In this document: piece after piece, positions 25,693 to 33,912 of the stretch | How the letters are laid out: each line of letters opens with the position of its first letter | Numbering within the stretch: the first letter of the stretch is position 1 | NCBI GenBank assembly: GCA_947589155.1 | Contig: CANQBH010000005.1 | Span: forward strand, 1 to 64,000 | From: an uncultured Lachnospiraceae bacterium | Lineage (GTDB): Bacteria > Bacillota > Clostridia > Lachnospirales > Lachnospiraceae | Direction of reading: 5' to 3' | Length of the DNA stretch: 64,000 nucleotides | Program-made: the position numbers and the translations under genes | The notes under the pieces: generated by a model | Databases searched by the model: none | Seen by the model: the letters and a program-made list of their open reading frames with translations, nothing else | What the model was told of the DNA's origin: nothing

Positions 25693-25800
25693 ATATTGCA
25701 CAATTCGGCAGTTCTTGTTTTGTGCAATATGCTAGTCCCGTTTTTCTGTCCATTGGTTGTTCTGCTCGAAAAACGCCCGATTTTTGTAGTATTTGCACAA
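25693..25800. repeat. TTGCACAA inverted and direct repeats between tetR and the twin small genes
   Basis: ATATTGCACA (25693-25702) and TGTGCAATAT (25721-25730) are perfect 10-base inverted arms 18 bases apart. A third half-site TTTGCACAA lies at 25792-25800, about 20 bases before the -35 of the small-protein promoter. The pattern suggests binding sites of a dimeric regulator. The rest of the 25561-25818 gap is AT-rich with no supported gene. Confidence 0.6.
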
Positions 25801-25818
25801 TTTTATTTTATTTTTTTG

Positions 25819-25847
25819 TTGACATTGAATATGCGTGGTGCTATACT
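25819..25847 (+). promoter_or_regulatory. Consensus sigma-A promoter of the twin small-protein genes
   Basis: TTGACA (25819-25824), exactly 17 bases and TATACT (25842-25847) give one of the best promoters in the window. Transcription would begin near 25854, about 25 bases before the first small gene. Confidence 0.85.
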
Positions 25848-25878
25848 AAGACCATCAAAGGGAAAGGAGGAAAAAGAT

Positions 25879-26007
25879 ATGAACAACAATGTCATCGGAA
25901 ATTCAGTTTACAGTTTATATGCTGACTATCTGAGTTTCAACAAAGCACGGGTTGCAAACCATGAAGAACCTGTTTCCTTTATCAACTACGCGTTCGGCAG
26001 ATTTTAA
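25879..26007 (+). CDS. Small protein A of a paralogous pair (42 aa)
   Basis: The ATG at 25879 follows AAAGGAGGAAAAAGAT, an ideal ribosome site, and lies just downstream of a consensus promoter. The product begins MNNNVIGNSVYSLYADYLSF and ends EEPVSFINYAFGRF. It has no membrane segment or export signal and no Cys. Its C-terminus matches that of the next small protein (VSFINYAFGRF against VSFFKYAFGNL), and both have a Tyr-rich helix-like N-terminal half, so the two are paralogues. No known family is recognised. It is transcribed towards galT and away from the tetR-led operon. Because of its size most gene callers would miss it or choose a wrong start. Confidence 0.8.
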   Translation: MNNNVIGNSVYSLYADYLSFNKARVANHEEPVSFINYAFGRF

Positions 26008-26052
26008 GGCAGGCCGACGCACATCAGCAGATTTACAAAGGAGGTAACAACA

Positions 26053-26172
26053 ATGGAATTTCAGGATAATTTTGGACGCGTGATCGCAGATTACACGAGA
26101 TATGTGGAGGCGCAGGAAAGAAACGGTAAAGACGCAGTATCATTCTTCAAGTATGCTTTTGGCAACCTGTAA
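26053..26172 (+). CDS. Small protein B of a paralogous pair (39 aa)
   Basis: The ATG at 26053 follows AAAGGAGGT by 7 bases. The product begins MEFQDNFGRVIADYTRYVEA and ends NGKDAVSFFKYAFGNL; TAA is at 26170-26172. The first half is predicted helical with alternating charge, and the last 11 residues repeat the VSFxxYAFGxx signature of small protein A. The stop codon lies inside the loop of a terminator hairpin whose 5' arm encodes the end of the protein. It is co-transcribed with small protein A, 45 bases apart. The function is unknown; candidates include a small regulatory protein or a peptide partner of the neighbouring sugar system. Confidence 0.8.
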   Translation: MEFQDNFGRVIADYTRYVEAQERNGKDAVSFFKYAFGNL

Positions 26173-26195
26173 GATTGCCAAAAGCATTTTCTTTA
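26155..26195 (+). terminator. Terminator hairpin overlapping the end of small gene B
   Basis: The 11-base perfect arms GCTTTTGGCAA (26155-26165) and TTGCCAAAAGC (26175-26185) flank a 9-base loop containing the stop codon. ATTTTCTTT follows. Confidence 0.8.
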
Positions 26196-26211
26196 GATAC
26201 GCATCAGAGGA

Positions 26212-26245
26212 AAGCACGGCGGGGCCGCGCTTATTTTTTTTCTTT
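26212..26245 (+). terminator. Second terminator between the small genes and galT
   Basis: AAGCACGG (26212-26219) and CCGCGCTT (26225-26232) form an 8-base stem with one mismatch, followed by ATTTTTTTTCTTTTT on the plus strand. In minus-strand RNA the stem is complete with one G-U pair, so it may also define the galT transcript end. Confidence 0.7.
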
Positions 26246-27748
26246 TTAGAGGGTCGCGATGAAGCGGCGGAACGCTTCGAGCCCTTTTTCATCGCACTTG
26301 AAGACGCCCGCGTCTTCCAATACCCGGCAGAAGACCTTTCCGACTTCCTGCTGCAGCACTTCTTCGACGTTTGACGCGTCGATCGTCTTTCCCTGCTTTT
26401 TGTATTCTTCGAGTACGCCCTCGATCCAGTCGGCGTGTTTCTGTAAATCTTCCCTGCCGCGGACATCCCCGCCGTTTACGATACAGTCCGCGAGATCTTC
26501 CATCTCTTTTTTCAGGCGCGACGGCAGCACCGCGAGCCCCATGACCTCGATCAGGCCGATGTTCTCTTTCTTGATGTGGTGCAGTTCCTCATGCGGATGG
26601 TAGACGCCGAGCGGATGCTCCTCGGTCGTGATGTTGTTGCGCAGCGCGAGGTCGAGTTCGTAGCAATTTCCGCGCTTTCTTGCGATCGGCGTGATCGTAT
26701 TGTGCTTCTCGCCGTCGGTCTCGGCAAAAACAAACGCGTCCTCGTCGGTATAGCCGCGCCAGCAGGATAAGATATGATCCGCCAGATCGATGATCCGCTT
26801 CTCGTCCGGAGAAGACAGCCGGATCACGGACAGCGGCCATTTGACGATCCCCGCCTGCACATCCTCATAGCCCGGCACCGTAAACGTTTCGATCACCGGC
26901 GCTTTTTCCATCGCAAACGTATAGTGCCCGCCCTGAAAATGGTCGTGGCTTAGGATGGAGCCGCCGACGATCGGCAGATCCGCGTTGGAACCGAGAAAAT
27001 AATGCGGGAACATACGGATAAAATCAAACAGTTTGACGAACGTCGCGCGTTCGATCTTCATCGGCGTATGGCAGCCGTTAAAGACGATGCAGTGTTCGTT
27101 GTAATACACATACGGCGAATACTGAAAGCCCCACTTGCTGTCGTTGATCGTGATCGGGATGATCCTGTGGTTCTCCCGCGCCGGATGGTTCGTCCGTCCG
27201 GCGTACCCCTCGTTTTCCATGCAGAGCTGGCACTTCGGATACGCCGACTGCTTTGCGTTCTTTGCGGCCGCGATCGCTTTCGGATCCTTTTCCGGCTTGG
27301 AGAGATTGATCGTGATATCCAGCGTGCCGTAATCGGTCTCCACCGTCCATTTTTTGTCTTTCCTGACGCGGTAACGGCGGATGTAATCGCAGTCCTGGCT
27401 CAGTTTGTAGAAATAATCGGTCGCTTCCTGCGCGGAACGCTCATAAGCCTGAAAGAACTTCTCCTGCACCTGCGAAGGCCGCGGCATCAGGCAGTTCATG
27501 AGTTTCGTGTCAAACAGATCCCGATAAACGACGCTGTCCTCGATCAGCCCGCGCGCCACCGCTTCATCCAGAAGATCGGCCAGCACGTCTTCCAGCACGA
27601 TGTCCGACAGATCGCAGTCCGGATCCGTATATTCGTCCTCCCCCATGACTTCAAGCAAGAGATTTGTCGTATAGATCCTCTCGCACTCCGGCGTCAGTCC
27701 CGTGTCGATCCCGTACTGCACCAGTTTTTTGATACTCTCCTGCAACAT
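26246..27748 (-). CDS. galT: UDP-glucose--hexose-1-phosphate uridylyltransferase, class II
   Basis: 500 residues, the normal size of the Firmicutes class II GalT, which converts galactose-1-phosphate plus UDP-glucose to glucose-1-phosphate plus UDP-galactose in the Leloir pathway. Signature stretches are CQLCMENEGYAGRTNHPARE, the YYNEHCIVFNGCHTPMKIER segment and GGSILSHDHFQGGHYTFAME with the SHDHFQGG active-site loop. GGGAGGG lies 7 bases before the ATG. galK and galE are not in the window. It faces the small-protein genes across two terminators and supports use of galactose released by the GH36 and GH2 enzymes. Confidence 0.97.
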   Translation of the reverse strand: MLQESIKKLVQYGIDTGLTPECERIYTTNLLLEVMGEDEYTDPDCDLSDIVLEDVLADLLDEAVARGLIEDSVVYRDLFDTKLMNCLMPRPSQVQEKFFQAYERSAQEATDYFYKLSQDCDYIRRYRVRKDKKWTVETDYGTLDITINLSKPEKDPKAIAAAKNAKQSAYPKCQLCMENEGYAGRTNHPARENHRIIPITINDSKWGFQYSPYVYYNEHCIVFNGCHTPMKIERATFVKLFDFIRMFPHYFLGSNADLPIVGGSILSHDHFQGGHYTFAMEKAPVIETFTVPGYEDVQAGIVKWPLSVIRLSSPDEKRIIDLADHILSCWRGYTDEDAFVFAETDGEKHNTITPIARKRGNCYELDLALRNNITTEEHPLGVYHPHEELHHIKKENIGLIEVMGLAVLPSRLKKEMEDLADCIVNGGDVRGREDLQKHADWIEGVLEEYKKQGKTIDASNVEEVLQQEVGKVFCRVLEDAGVFKCDEKGLEAFRRFIATL

Positions 27749-27769
27749 AACTTGCCCTCCCTTTTTCTT

Positions 27770-29116
27770 TTATAGATACCGCACGATGATGACTACCGTA
27801 CTGATCAGAAGCACAATAGCCGTCGCCGGAAACATCTTCAGGCAGTAATCCTTCCATGTGATCTCGTGTCCGGCGCGTCCGGCAACGGAAATGCCGACCA
27901 CGTTGGCGCTCGCGCCGATTGGCGTCGCGCTTCCGCCGATGTCCGTTCCCATGGACAGCGACCATGCCAGCACGTCAAGCGGCATGCCCGTCGCGGCGGA
28001 AAGGCTCCGGATGACCGGAATCATGGTCGCGGAAAACGGGATGTTATCCACGAACGCGCTGGCCAGCGCAGAGATCCAGATGATGATGACCACCATAAGC
28101 GCGTGCTTGCCCGCGCTCCAGATCTGAATATAAGAAGCCACCACTTCCAGCACGCCGGTCTCCTCGAGGCCGCCCACGACCACGAACAGCCCGATAAAGA
28201 ACATCAGCGTCTTATAATCCACGCGCTTTAAGAGTTCTCCCGCCAGACGTCCGGAAGCCAGCAGCGTCAGCACCGCGATGATCGCGCCGATAAACGCAAC
28301 GCTCAGTCCGGTGGACGCGTGCGTCACAAGCAGAACGACCGCCAGAAGGAAGATCGCGGTATGTACGGCAAAGCCGGTCTTGCTGACGATCGCGCTCGCA
28401 GGATCCGGCAGCGTCTCAATGTCGATCGGCGCCTGCCCGCTGTATTCCTTTCTGTAAATCAGGAAGAAATAGAGAAGGATCGCCGCCATGGAGATCACCG
28501 CGATCAGGCCGGTATTCGTCAAAAAGTCCGCAAAGGTATAGTGCAGCGACGTACCGATGATGATGTTGGGCGGATCGCCGCACATGGTCGCGGAGCCGCC
28601 GAGATTGGCGCAGAAGACCTCCGCCATGATCATCGGCACCGGATGAAACTTCAAAAGCTGCGACAGTTCGATCGTCACGGCCGCCAGAAACAGGATGACC
28701 GTAATGCTGTCGATAAACATCGCCAGTACAAAGGACATCGCCATGAACGCGATCAGAAGCGGCATCGGACGGTACCGGACCATCTTTGCGATCCGCATAC
28801 AGAGCCAGTGGAAAAAGCCGACGCGCGCCATTCCCTCGACCATGATCATCATGCCGAGGATGAAGATGATCGTCTCCCAGTTGATACCCATGGAACTTTC
28901 CGCGGTCTCGCCCGCGGCATGCCAAAACCCCAAAGTAAAGATACTGCGCAGATTGAGGACCTCCCATACGGCGTCCATATCGCGCATACAGATGCCGAAC
29001 ACCCCGATCAGCGTCGCGAGGCCGCAGCCCAGCGTCACCAGATGCCGCTCGATCTTATCCATTACGATCAGCACGAACATGGCAACAAAGATCACTACCG
29101 CTACAATTCCAGCCAT
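27770..29116 (-). CDS. ArsB/NhaD/SLC13-superfamily anion permease
   Basis: 448 residues with about 11-12 hydrophobic helices. The two inverted structural halves are visible. The first half has FIDSITVILFLAAVTIELSQ and FCANLGGSATMCGDPPNIII (the GDPPN hairpin of the family). The second half has ASAFVDNIPFSATMIPVIRS and SMGTDIGGSATPIGASANVV. This places it in the ion-transporter superfamily with ArsB, NhaD and the citrate/P-protein group. Arsenite, Na+/H+ exchange or dicarboxylates are all possible and no neighbour decides it. It lies 21 bases before galT and may share a transcript with it. GGAGAAGG is upstream of the ATG. Confidence 0.88.
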   Translation of the reverse strand: MAGIVAVVIFVAMFVLIVMDKIERHLVTLGCGLATLIGVFGICMRDMDAVWEVLNLRSIFTLGFWHAAGETAESSMGINWETIIFILGMMIMVEGMARVGFFHWLCMRIAKMVRYRPMPLLIAFMAMSFVLAMFIDSITVILFLAAVTIELSQLLKFHPVPMIMAEVFCANLGGSATMCGDPPNIIIGTSLHYTFADFLTNTGLIAVISMAAILLYFFLIYRKEYSGQAPIDIETLPDPASAIVSKTGFAVHTAIFLLAVVLLVTHASTGLSVAFIGAIIAVLTLLASGRLAGELLKRVDYKTLMFFIGLFVVVGGLEETGVLEVVASYIQIWSAGKHALMVVIIIWISALASAFVDNIPFSATMIPVIRSLSAATGMPLDVLAWSLSMGTDIGGSATPIGASANVVGISVAGRAGHEITWKDYCLKMFPATAIVLLISTVVIIVRYL

Positions 29117-29185
29117 TTTTCCTTCTCCCGTCTTTTGTATTTTCTTTTATTGTACTAGATTTTACTCTGTTTGTCTTACTTTTTT

Positions 29186-31564
29186 TCAAAAACACAGACC
29201 AATCCCGTGGATCAGAAGCGCCGCCGCCCATGCGATCACGCATTGCCAGACGACCACGCCGAACGCCCACAGTCCCCCAAGTTCCCTGCGGATCGAAGCG
29301 ACCGCCGCAATGCACGGCGTATAGAGCAGGCTGAACACCAGAAGGCTCGCCGCCGACAGGGGCGTAAGCGCCGCCGCGACGCCGCCTGAGGCGCCAAAGA
29401 GGATCTCCAATGTGGAGACCACGCTCTCCTTTGCCATAAAACCGCTGAGCAGCGAGGTGCAGATCCGCCAGTCGCCGAGCCCGAGCGGCCGGAACACCGG
29501 CACGAGCAGTCCCGCGACGCCGGCGAGGATACTCTGCGAAGAATCCTCGACCAGATTAAAATGCAGATCGAAACTCTGCAAAAACCACACGAGGATCGTG
29601 GCGATCAGGATGACGCTGAACGCGCGCTGAAGGAAATCCTTCGCCTTCTCCCAGAGCAGCTGCGCCACGTTGCGCAGCCCCGGCAGCCGGTAGTTCGGCA
29701 GTTCCATGACAAACGGGACGGCCTCGCCGCGGAACAGCGTCGCCCGATAGACAAACGCCACGAGGATCCCGACCGCGATCCCGAGAAGGTAGAGCCCCGC
29801 CATGACCAGCCCGCCCCGCTTCGGGAAGAACGCGTTGACAAAAAACGCGTAGATCGGCAGTTTCGCGCTGCAGCTCATGAACGGCGTCATTAAGATCGTC
29901 ATGCGGCGGTCGCGCTCGCTCGGCAGCGTCCTTGTGGACATAACCGCGGGCACCGTACAGCCGAATCCGATCAGCATCGGCACGATACTGCGGCCCGACA
30001 GGCCGATCCGCCGCAGGAGTTTGTCCATGAAAAACGCCACGCGCGCAATGTAGCCGCTGTCCTCGAGCAGCGAGAGGAACAAAAACAAAACGACGATGAT
30101 CGGCAGGAAACTCAGCACGCTTCCGACGCCCGCAAAAATGCCGTCCACGACGAGAGAACGGAGCGTCGGGTTGACGTCCGCCGCCTCCATGCCAAGTTCC
30201 GCCGCCGCGCTCAGCGCATCCACGCCGCGCTCGAGCCATTCCTGCAAAAACGCGCCGATCACGTTGAACGTCAGATAAAAGATCAGCACCATAATAACGG
30301 CAAACATCGGAAGCGCCGTGTATTTTCCGGTCAGCACGGCGTCGATCCGGCGGCTGCGGATATGCTCGCGGCTCTCTTTCGGCTTCTGCACCGTTTCCCG
30401 GCAGACCTTATGTATGAAGGAAAAGCGCATGTCGGCGATCGCCGCGCTGCGGTCGAGACCCCTCTCCTTTTCCATCTGAAGCACGATATGCTCCAGCATC
30501 TCTTTTTCATTGTCGTCCAACGCCAGTTGTTCCCGCACCAGTTCGTCGCCCTCGATCAGTTTTCCGGCGGCAAAGCGGACCGGCAGGCCGACCAGCGCGG
30601 CGTGATCCTCGATCAGGTGGACAACGGCGTGCAGACAGCGGTGCACCGCGCCGTTATGGTCTTTTTCATCGCAGAAATCCTGACGCAGCGGCCGCTCCTG
30701 ATAGTGCGCCACATGCACGGCGTGTCGGATCAGTTCGTCCACGCCTTCGTTTTTTGCGGCGGAGATCGGAATGACCGGAACGCCGAGCATCTCCTCCATC
30801 GCGTTGACGTCGACGGAACCGCCGTTGCCGCGCATCTCGTCCATCATGTTCAGCGCGACGACCATCGGCAGATTCATCTCCAACAGCTGCATGGTCAGAT
30901 AGAGGTTGCGCTCGATGTTGGTGGCGTCGATGATATTGATGATCGCGTGCGGCTTTTCCTGCAGGACGAAATTGCGGGAGACGATCTCCTCGCTGCTGTA
31001 CGGCGACATCGAATAGATCCCCGGCAGATCGGTGACGAGCGTGTTTTTATGCCCGCGGATATTGCCGTCCTTGCGGTCCACCGTCACGCCCGGAAAATTC
31101 CCGACGTGCTGGTTTGCGCCGGTCAGCTGGTTGAACAGCGTCGTCTTCCCGCAGTTCTGGTTGCCAACGAGCGCGAAGCGCAGCACCGTCTCCTCCGGCA
31201 GCGGGTCGCCCTCGCCCTTCGCGTGATAGCGGCCTTCCTCGCCGAGTCCCGGATGTTCCCGCTTTGGCTTCGCCGCGGCCTGTACGTCTTTTGCATTTCT
31301 TTGCTTTGCAGCGCCCTGTATGTCCTTTGCCGCCCTTTGCTCTGCCGGGCCGACCTCGATCTGCGCGCCTTCTTCCAGACGCAGCGTCAGTTCGTATCCC
31401 TGAATCCGCAGTTCCATCGGGTCGCCCATCGGCGCAAGTTTGACCAGCGTCGCTTCCTCGCCCGGGATCACGCCCATGTCCAGAAAGTGCTGGCGCAGCC
31501 CGCCGCTGCCGCCGACGCTGATGATCTTAACGGTTTCTCCGATATGGATCTGATCTAATGTCAT
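29186..31564 (-). CDS. feoB: FeoA-FeoB fusion, ferrous iron transporter
   Basis: 792 residues. The first about 72 form a FeoA SH3-like domain (LDQIHIGETVKIISVGGSGG to LRLEEGAQIEVG), normally a separate small protein. A linker of about 60 residues contains two imperfect copies of an Ala/Lys/Gln-rich motif (KDIQGAAKQRNAKDVQAAAK). The G domain then has FALVGNQNCGKTTLFNQLTG (G1), DLPGIYSMSPYSSEE (G3) and ALNMMDEM (G4). The rest is the membrane pore, with the Gate-type segments IGFGCTVPAVMSTRTL and PFMSCSAKLPIYAFF. The protein imports Fe2+ using GTP binding. Its ATG overlaps the stop of the HAD gene (ATGA), so it is translationally coupled to it. Confidence 0.96.
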   Translation of the reverse strand: MTLDQIHIGETVKIISVGGSGGLRQHFLDMGVIPGEEATLVKLAPMGDPMELRIQGYELTLRLEEGAQIEVGPAEQRAAKDIQGAAKQRNAKDVQAAAKPKREHPGLGEEGRYHAKGEGDPLPEETVLRFALVGNQNCGKTTLFNQLTGANQHVGNFPGVTVDRKDGNIRGHKNTLVTDLPGIYSMSPYSSEEIVSRNFVLQEKPHAIINIIDATNIERNLYLTMQLLEMNLPMVVALNMMDEMRGNGGSVDVNAMEEMLGVPVIPISAAKNEGVDELIRHAVHVAHYQERPLRQDFCDEKDHNGAVHRCLHAVVHLIEDHAALVGLPVRFAAGKLIEGDELVREQLALDDNEKEMLEHIVLQMEKERGLDRSAAIADMRFSFIHKVCRETVQKPKESREHIRSRRIDAVLTGKYTALPMFAVIMVLIFYLTFNVIGAFLQEWLERGVDALSAAAELGMEAADVNPTLRSLVVDGIFAGVGSVLSFLPIIVVLFLFLSLLEDSGYIARVAFFMDKLLRRIGLSGRSIVPMLIGFGCTVPAVMSTRTLPSERDRRMTILMTPFMSCSAKLPIYAFFVNAFFPKRGGLVMAGLYLLGIAVGILVAFVYRATLFRGEAVPFVMELPNYRLPGLRNVAQLLWEKAKDFLQRAFSVILIATILVWFLQSFDLHFNLVEDSSQSILAGVAGLLVPVFRPLGLGDWRICTSLLSGFMAKESVVSTLEILFGASGGVAAALTPLSAASLLVFSLLYTPCIAAVASIRRELGGLWAFGVVVWQCVIAWAAALLIHGIGLCF

Positions 31565-32412
31565 TGGTCTTTCCCACCTTCATTCGTATCGTCTTCGCAA
31601 AGCAGTCCGAGATGTTCCATCGCCAGATAAATGCCGTCGTGAAAGATATCCGCGGTCACATAGTCCGCCATCGCAAGGATCTCTTTTCTCGCGTTGCCCA
31701 TCGCCACACCAGTTCCGGCATAGGAAAGCATCTGCGCGTCGTTCAGCCCGTCGCCGAACGCCACCGCGCGCGACTGCGGCAGGCCGTAATACGCCATCAC
31801 GGCGGCCATGCCCGTCGATTTGTCCACGCCCGCCTTCGTGATCTCGCCGCTGTGCGGATCCGGCCCCGTGAAACTGTTCTGCTCCACATGGAAATACGGG
31901 CCGAGCGCGGCCTGCACCTCGTCCACGGTCTCCGGCACGAAATTGTAAAACAGTTTTTCTACGTCGTGCCTTCCGTGCAGATCGTCCACGATCTCAAAGA
32001 AGCGCATATTGGTCTCCGTCACTTTTTTGGAAGCGCCGAGCGCGACAAAGCGCTGCCGCGTCTTTTCCCAGCCTTCTTTTGTGCAGAGGCTTCCCGCCGC
32101 GGTCTGAAGGCCGTAACTGCAATCCTTCGTTTCAAAATAACGGAGGAAACGCTCGACCTGTTCCTCCTCCATCAGGCTGCGGAAGATCACGTCCTCTCCT
32201 ACCCAGACTTCCGCGCCCGCCACCGCCACGACGCCGTCGAAGCCGAGTTCGAGCAGTTCCGGAAGGATCTGGCTCTTTGTGCGCCCCGTACATAAGAACC
32301 GCTTATGCCCGATCCTTCCCGCCTCGCGCAGCGCCTTTTTGGTTGTTTCCGACACGTTGCCGTAGGAATCGACCAGCGTGCCGTCGATATCAAAAAACAG
32401 TACCGATCTCAT
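31561..32412 (-). CDS. HAD-superfamily phosphatase, Cof-type
   Basis: 283 residues. Motif I is VLFFDIDGTLVDSYGN, motif II the FLCTGRTKSQI segment, and motifs III/IV lie at STGMAAVMAYYGLP and AVAFGDGLNDAQMLSYAGTG. A C2-type cap between them places it with Cof/YbiV sugar-phosphate phosphatases. The ATG at 32412 is chosen because motif I begins directly after it; the longer frame to 32607 runs over the aldolase gene and is not protein-like. AAGGAAC lies upstream. It lies 10 bases after the class II aldolase gene, suggesting joint action on phosphosugars, though the substrate is unknown. Confidence 0.92.
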   Translation of the reverse strand: MRSVLFFDIDGTLVDSYGNVSETTKKALREAGRIGHKRFLCTGRTKSQILPELLELGFDGVVAVAGAEVWVGEDVIFRSLMEEEQVERFLRYFETKDCSYGLQTAAGSLCTKEGWEKTRQRFVALGASKKVTETNMRFFEIVDDLHGRHDVEKLFYNFVPETVDEVQAALGPYFHVEQNSFTGPDPHSGEITKAGVDKSTGMAAVMAYYGLPQSRAVAFGDGLNDAQMLSYAGTGVAMGNARKEILAMADYVTADIFHDGIYLAMEHLGLLCEDDTNEGGKDQ

Positions 32413-32422
32413 CTTGTGTTCC

Positions 32423-33397
32423 TTATTTGTCCTTGAGCGCCCGATAGGAATTGAGATATGCGCTCCGTTCCGCCTTCGCCGCAGCCGCGGAAAGCGGCAG
32501 AATGTTGTTCCTTGCGCCGAGGAACGCCGCCTGACAGCCTTTTTCCAGAATCCTCGCGGCCGCATCACGTTCTTCCGGATCGTCCAGAAGGATCCTCGCG
32601 CCATCACCGCGGATCAGCACGGCGCTGCACTCCTGCGGCGGCACCTCCGCCACATGCCACGCGTCTTCCGAAGAAAAACACGGCACATATGTGCCGACCA
32701 CCATAGCCATATCGTCGAGATACGGCGGCAGGTCATCCTCGCGGCGGCTCATCTTTTTTGTGAAAGCGAACGGGTCTTCCCGATGGAGCCGTTCCGGAGA
32801 TATCCCCGTCCACGCCTCATACATCCGCCCCGCCATGCGCTCCAGCGTGCGGATCCCGTCAAAGACTTCCGTCTCGTTAAAGCCCATGCAGACCGCCCCG
32901 TGGCAGCGCAGCAAAAACGCGTCGCTGTCCGGATATTCATACAAAGTCTTGCGGAACGCCTTTTCCAGTTCCGGCGTGCCCGAAAGCGCGTAATTTACGC
33001 ACGGCACGAGCGTGCCGAGATCCTTGCGTTCCTCCTCGTCAACGATCGTCGTCTGCCCTATGATACTCAGCGCCGACGCGTTCGGCTGGTGCGTGTGGAT
33101 GATGAACCGCTTGGCGGGGCGCTCCTCGTAGACCGCGCGGTGGATGCCGACCTCGCTGGACGGCTTGTTGTCCCCGACATAGGTCTTATCGAGCACCGAA
33201 CAGATCACAAGATCGTCCGGCGTCAGGAGCCGGTAATCCTTTCCGCTCGGCGTGATGACAAACTGCGTCGGCGAGATCCGCGCGCTGATATTTCCGTAGG
33301 TCCTTACGATCATGCCGCTTTCCATCAGCCGGAGCCCCGCCCTGATCACAATTTCCCTCGCTTCGTCTAAGGTATAGTAGTCGATCTCCATCTGCAT
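32423..33397 (-). CDS. Class II aldolase/adducin-family protein
   Basis: 324 residues; the catalytic domain covers about the first 210. The family motifs are MIVRTYGNISARISPTQFVI near the N-terminus, the catalytic/metal region SSEVGIHRAVYEERPAKRFI, the metal ligands in IIHTHQPNASAL (HxH), and the third His in LLRCHGAVCMGF. Members cleave fuculose-1-phosphate or rhamnulose-1-phosphate, or epimerise ribulose-5-phosphate. An additional C-terminal part of about 110 residues (from SRREDDLPPYLDDMAMVVGT) is less common and resembles the end parts of two-domain class II aldolase-like proteins. It starts 4 bases after the PilZ gene stop and lies upstream of the HAD gene, so all three plus FeoB look like one transcript. 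Confidence 0.88.
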   Translation of the reverse strand: MQMEIDYYTLDEAREIVIRAGLRLMESGMIVRTYGNISARISPTQFVITPSGKDYRLLTPDDLVICSVLDKTYVGDNKPSSEVGIHRAVYEERPAKRFIIHTHQPNASALSIIGQTTIVDEEERKDLGTLVPCVNYALSGTPELEKAFRKTLYEYPDSDAFLLRCHGAVCMGFNETEVFDGIRTLERMAGRMYEAWTGISPERLHREDPFAFTKKMSRREDDLPPYLDDMAMVVGTYVPCFSSEDAWHVAEVPPQECSAVLIRGDGARILLDDPEERDAAARILEKGCQAAFLGARNNILPLSAAAAKAERSAYLNSYRALKDK

Positions 33398-33401
33398 AAC
33401 G

Positions 33402-33752
33402 TCAAACCTCGCTGCTGCCGTTCTGTTCCTGAAGCAGTTGATAAATTGTGATCCGCATCAGTTCGTTTTTCTGCATTCCGAAGAACGTACAGCCGTAATT
33501 ATAACCGTTCTCGACTTCTTCCGCGCGCACGATCTTTAAGTACGCCTTAATGCTCTCTTTCGTCCACAGCAGAAGATCCGCTTCATAGCAGTCGCCAATC
33601 AGCAGCTGCTCCGACGTGAAAAAGCCCACGCCGTCGCGGCTGACGTTGATGATCTCCGCGTCCACCGTCAGCGCTTCCTCCCGTTGTATCATGTGCAGTT
33701 GTATCCTGCCGCCCAACTGCGTCCTTTTGGACGCCCTCTTTTCTTCCTGCAT
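33402..33752 (-). CDS. PilZ-domain protein (c-di-GMP receptor)
   Basis: 116 residues, a single PilZ domain. The c-di-GMP-binding motifs are RASKR (RxxxR) near residue 6 and NVSRDGVGFF ((D/N)xSxxG) about 35 residues later, followed by the beta-barrel strands YEADLLLWTKESIKAYLKIV and YNYGCTFFGM. It would bind c-di-GMP made by GGDEF proteins such as that at 6427-7527. The start at 33752 follows GAGGG by 6 bases; the longer frame to 33791 has no ribosome site. It has its own promoter (TATAAT at 33807-33802) and is divergent from the carboxylesterase gene. Confidence 0.9.
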   Translation of the reverse strand: MQEEKRASKRTQLGGRIQLHMIQREEALTVDAEIINVSRDGVGFFTSEQLLIGDCYEADLLLWTKESIKAYLKIVRAEEVENGYNYGCTFFGMQKNELMRITIYQLLQEQNGSSEV

Positions 33753-33801
33753 ATCCTTCCCTCTTTTCGTTGTCTGCCGCAGCAGATCCATATACTGTTT
33801 T

Positions 33802-33861
33802 ATTATAGCACAGCGTCCGTATAAATTCTATGGGTATTTCCCGCGCGGTTTATGCTACAAT
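33802..33861. promoter_or_regulatory. Divergent promoters for the PilZ and carboxylesterase genes
   Basis: Minus strand: TATAAT (33807-33802), with a weak -35 at 17 bases. Plus strand: the extended -10 TGCTACAAT (33853-33861), 52 bases before the esterase ATG. Neither has a consensus -35. Confidence 0.5.
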
Positions 33862-33912
33862 ACAAGGAAAGGAAGGTACAACGAAAAACGACGCAAAACA
33901 AGGGAGGTTTTT

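Noticed and set aside
25696..25878. In-frame extension upstream of small protein A
   Set aside because: It would run through the consensus promoter and repeats; the ATG at 25879 has the ribosome site.
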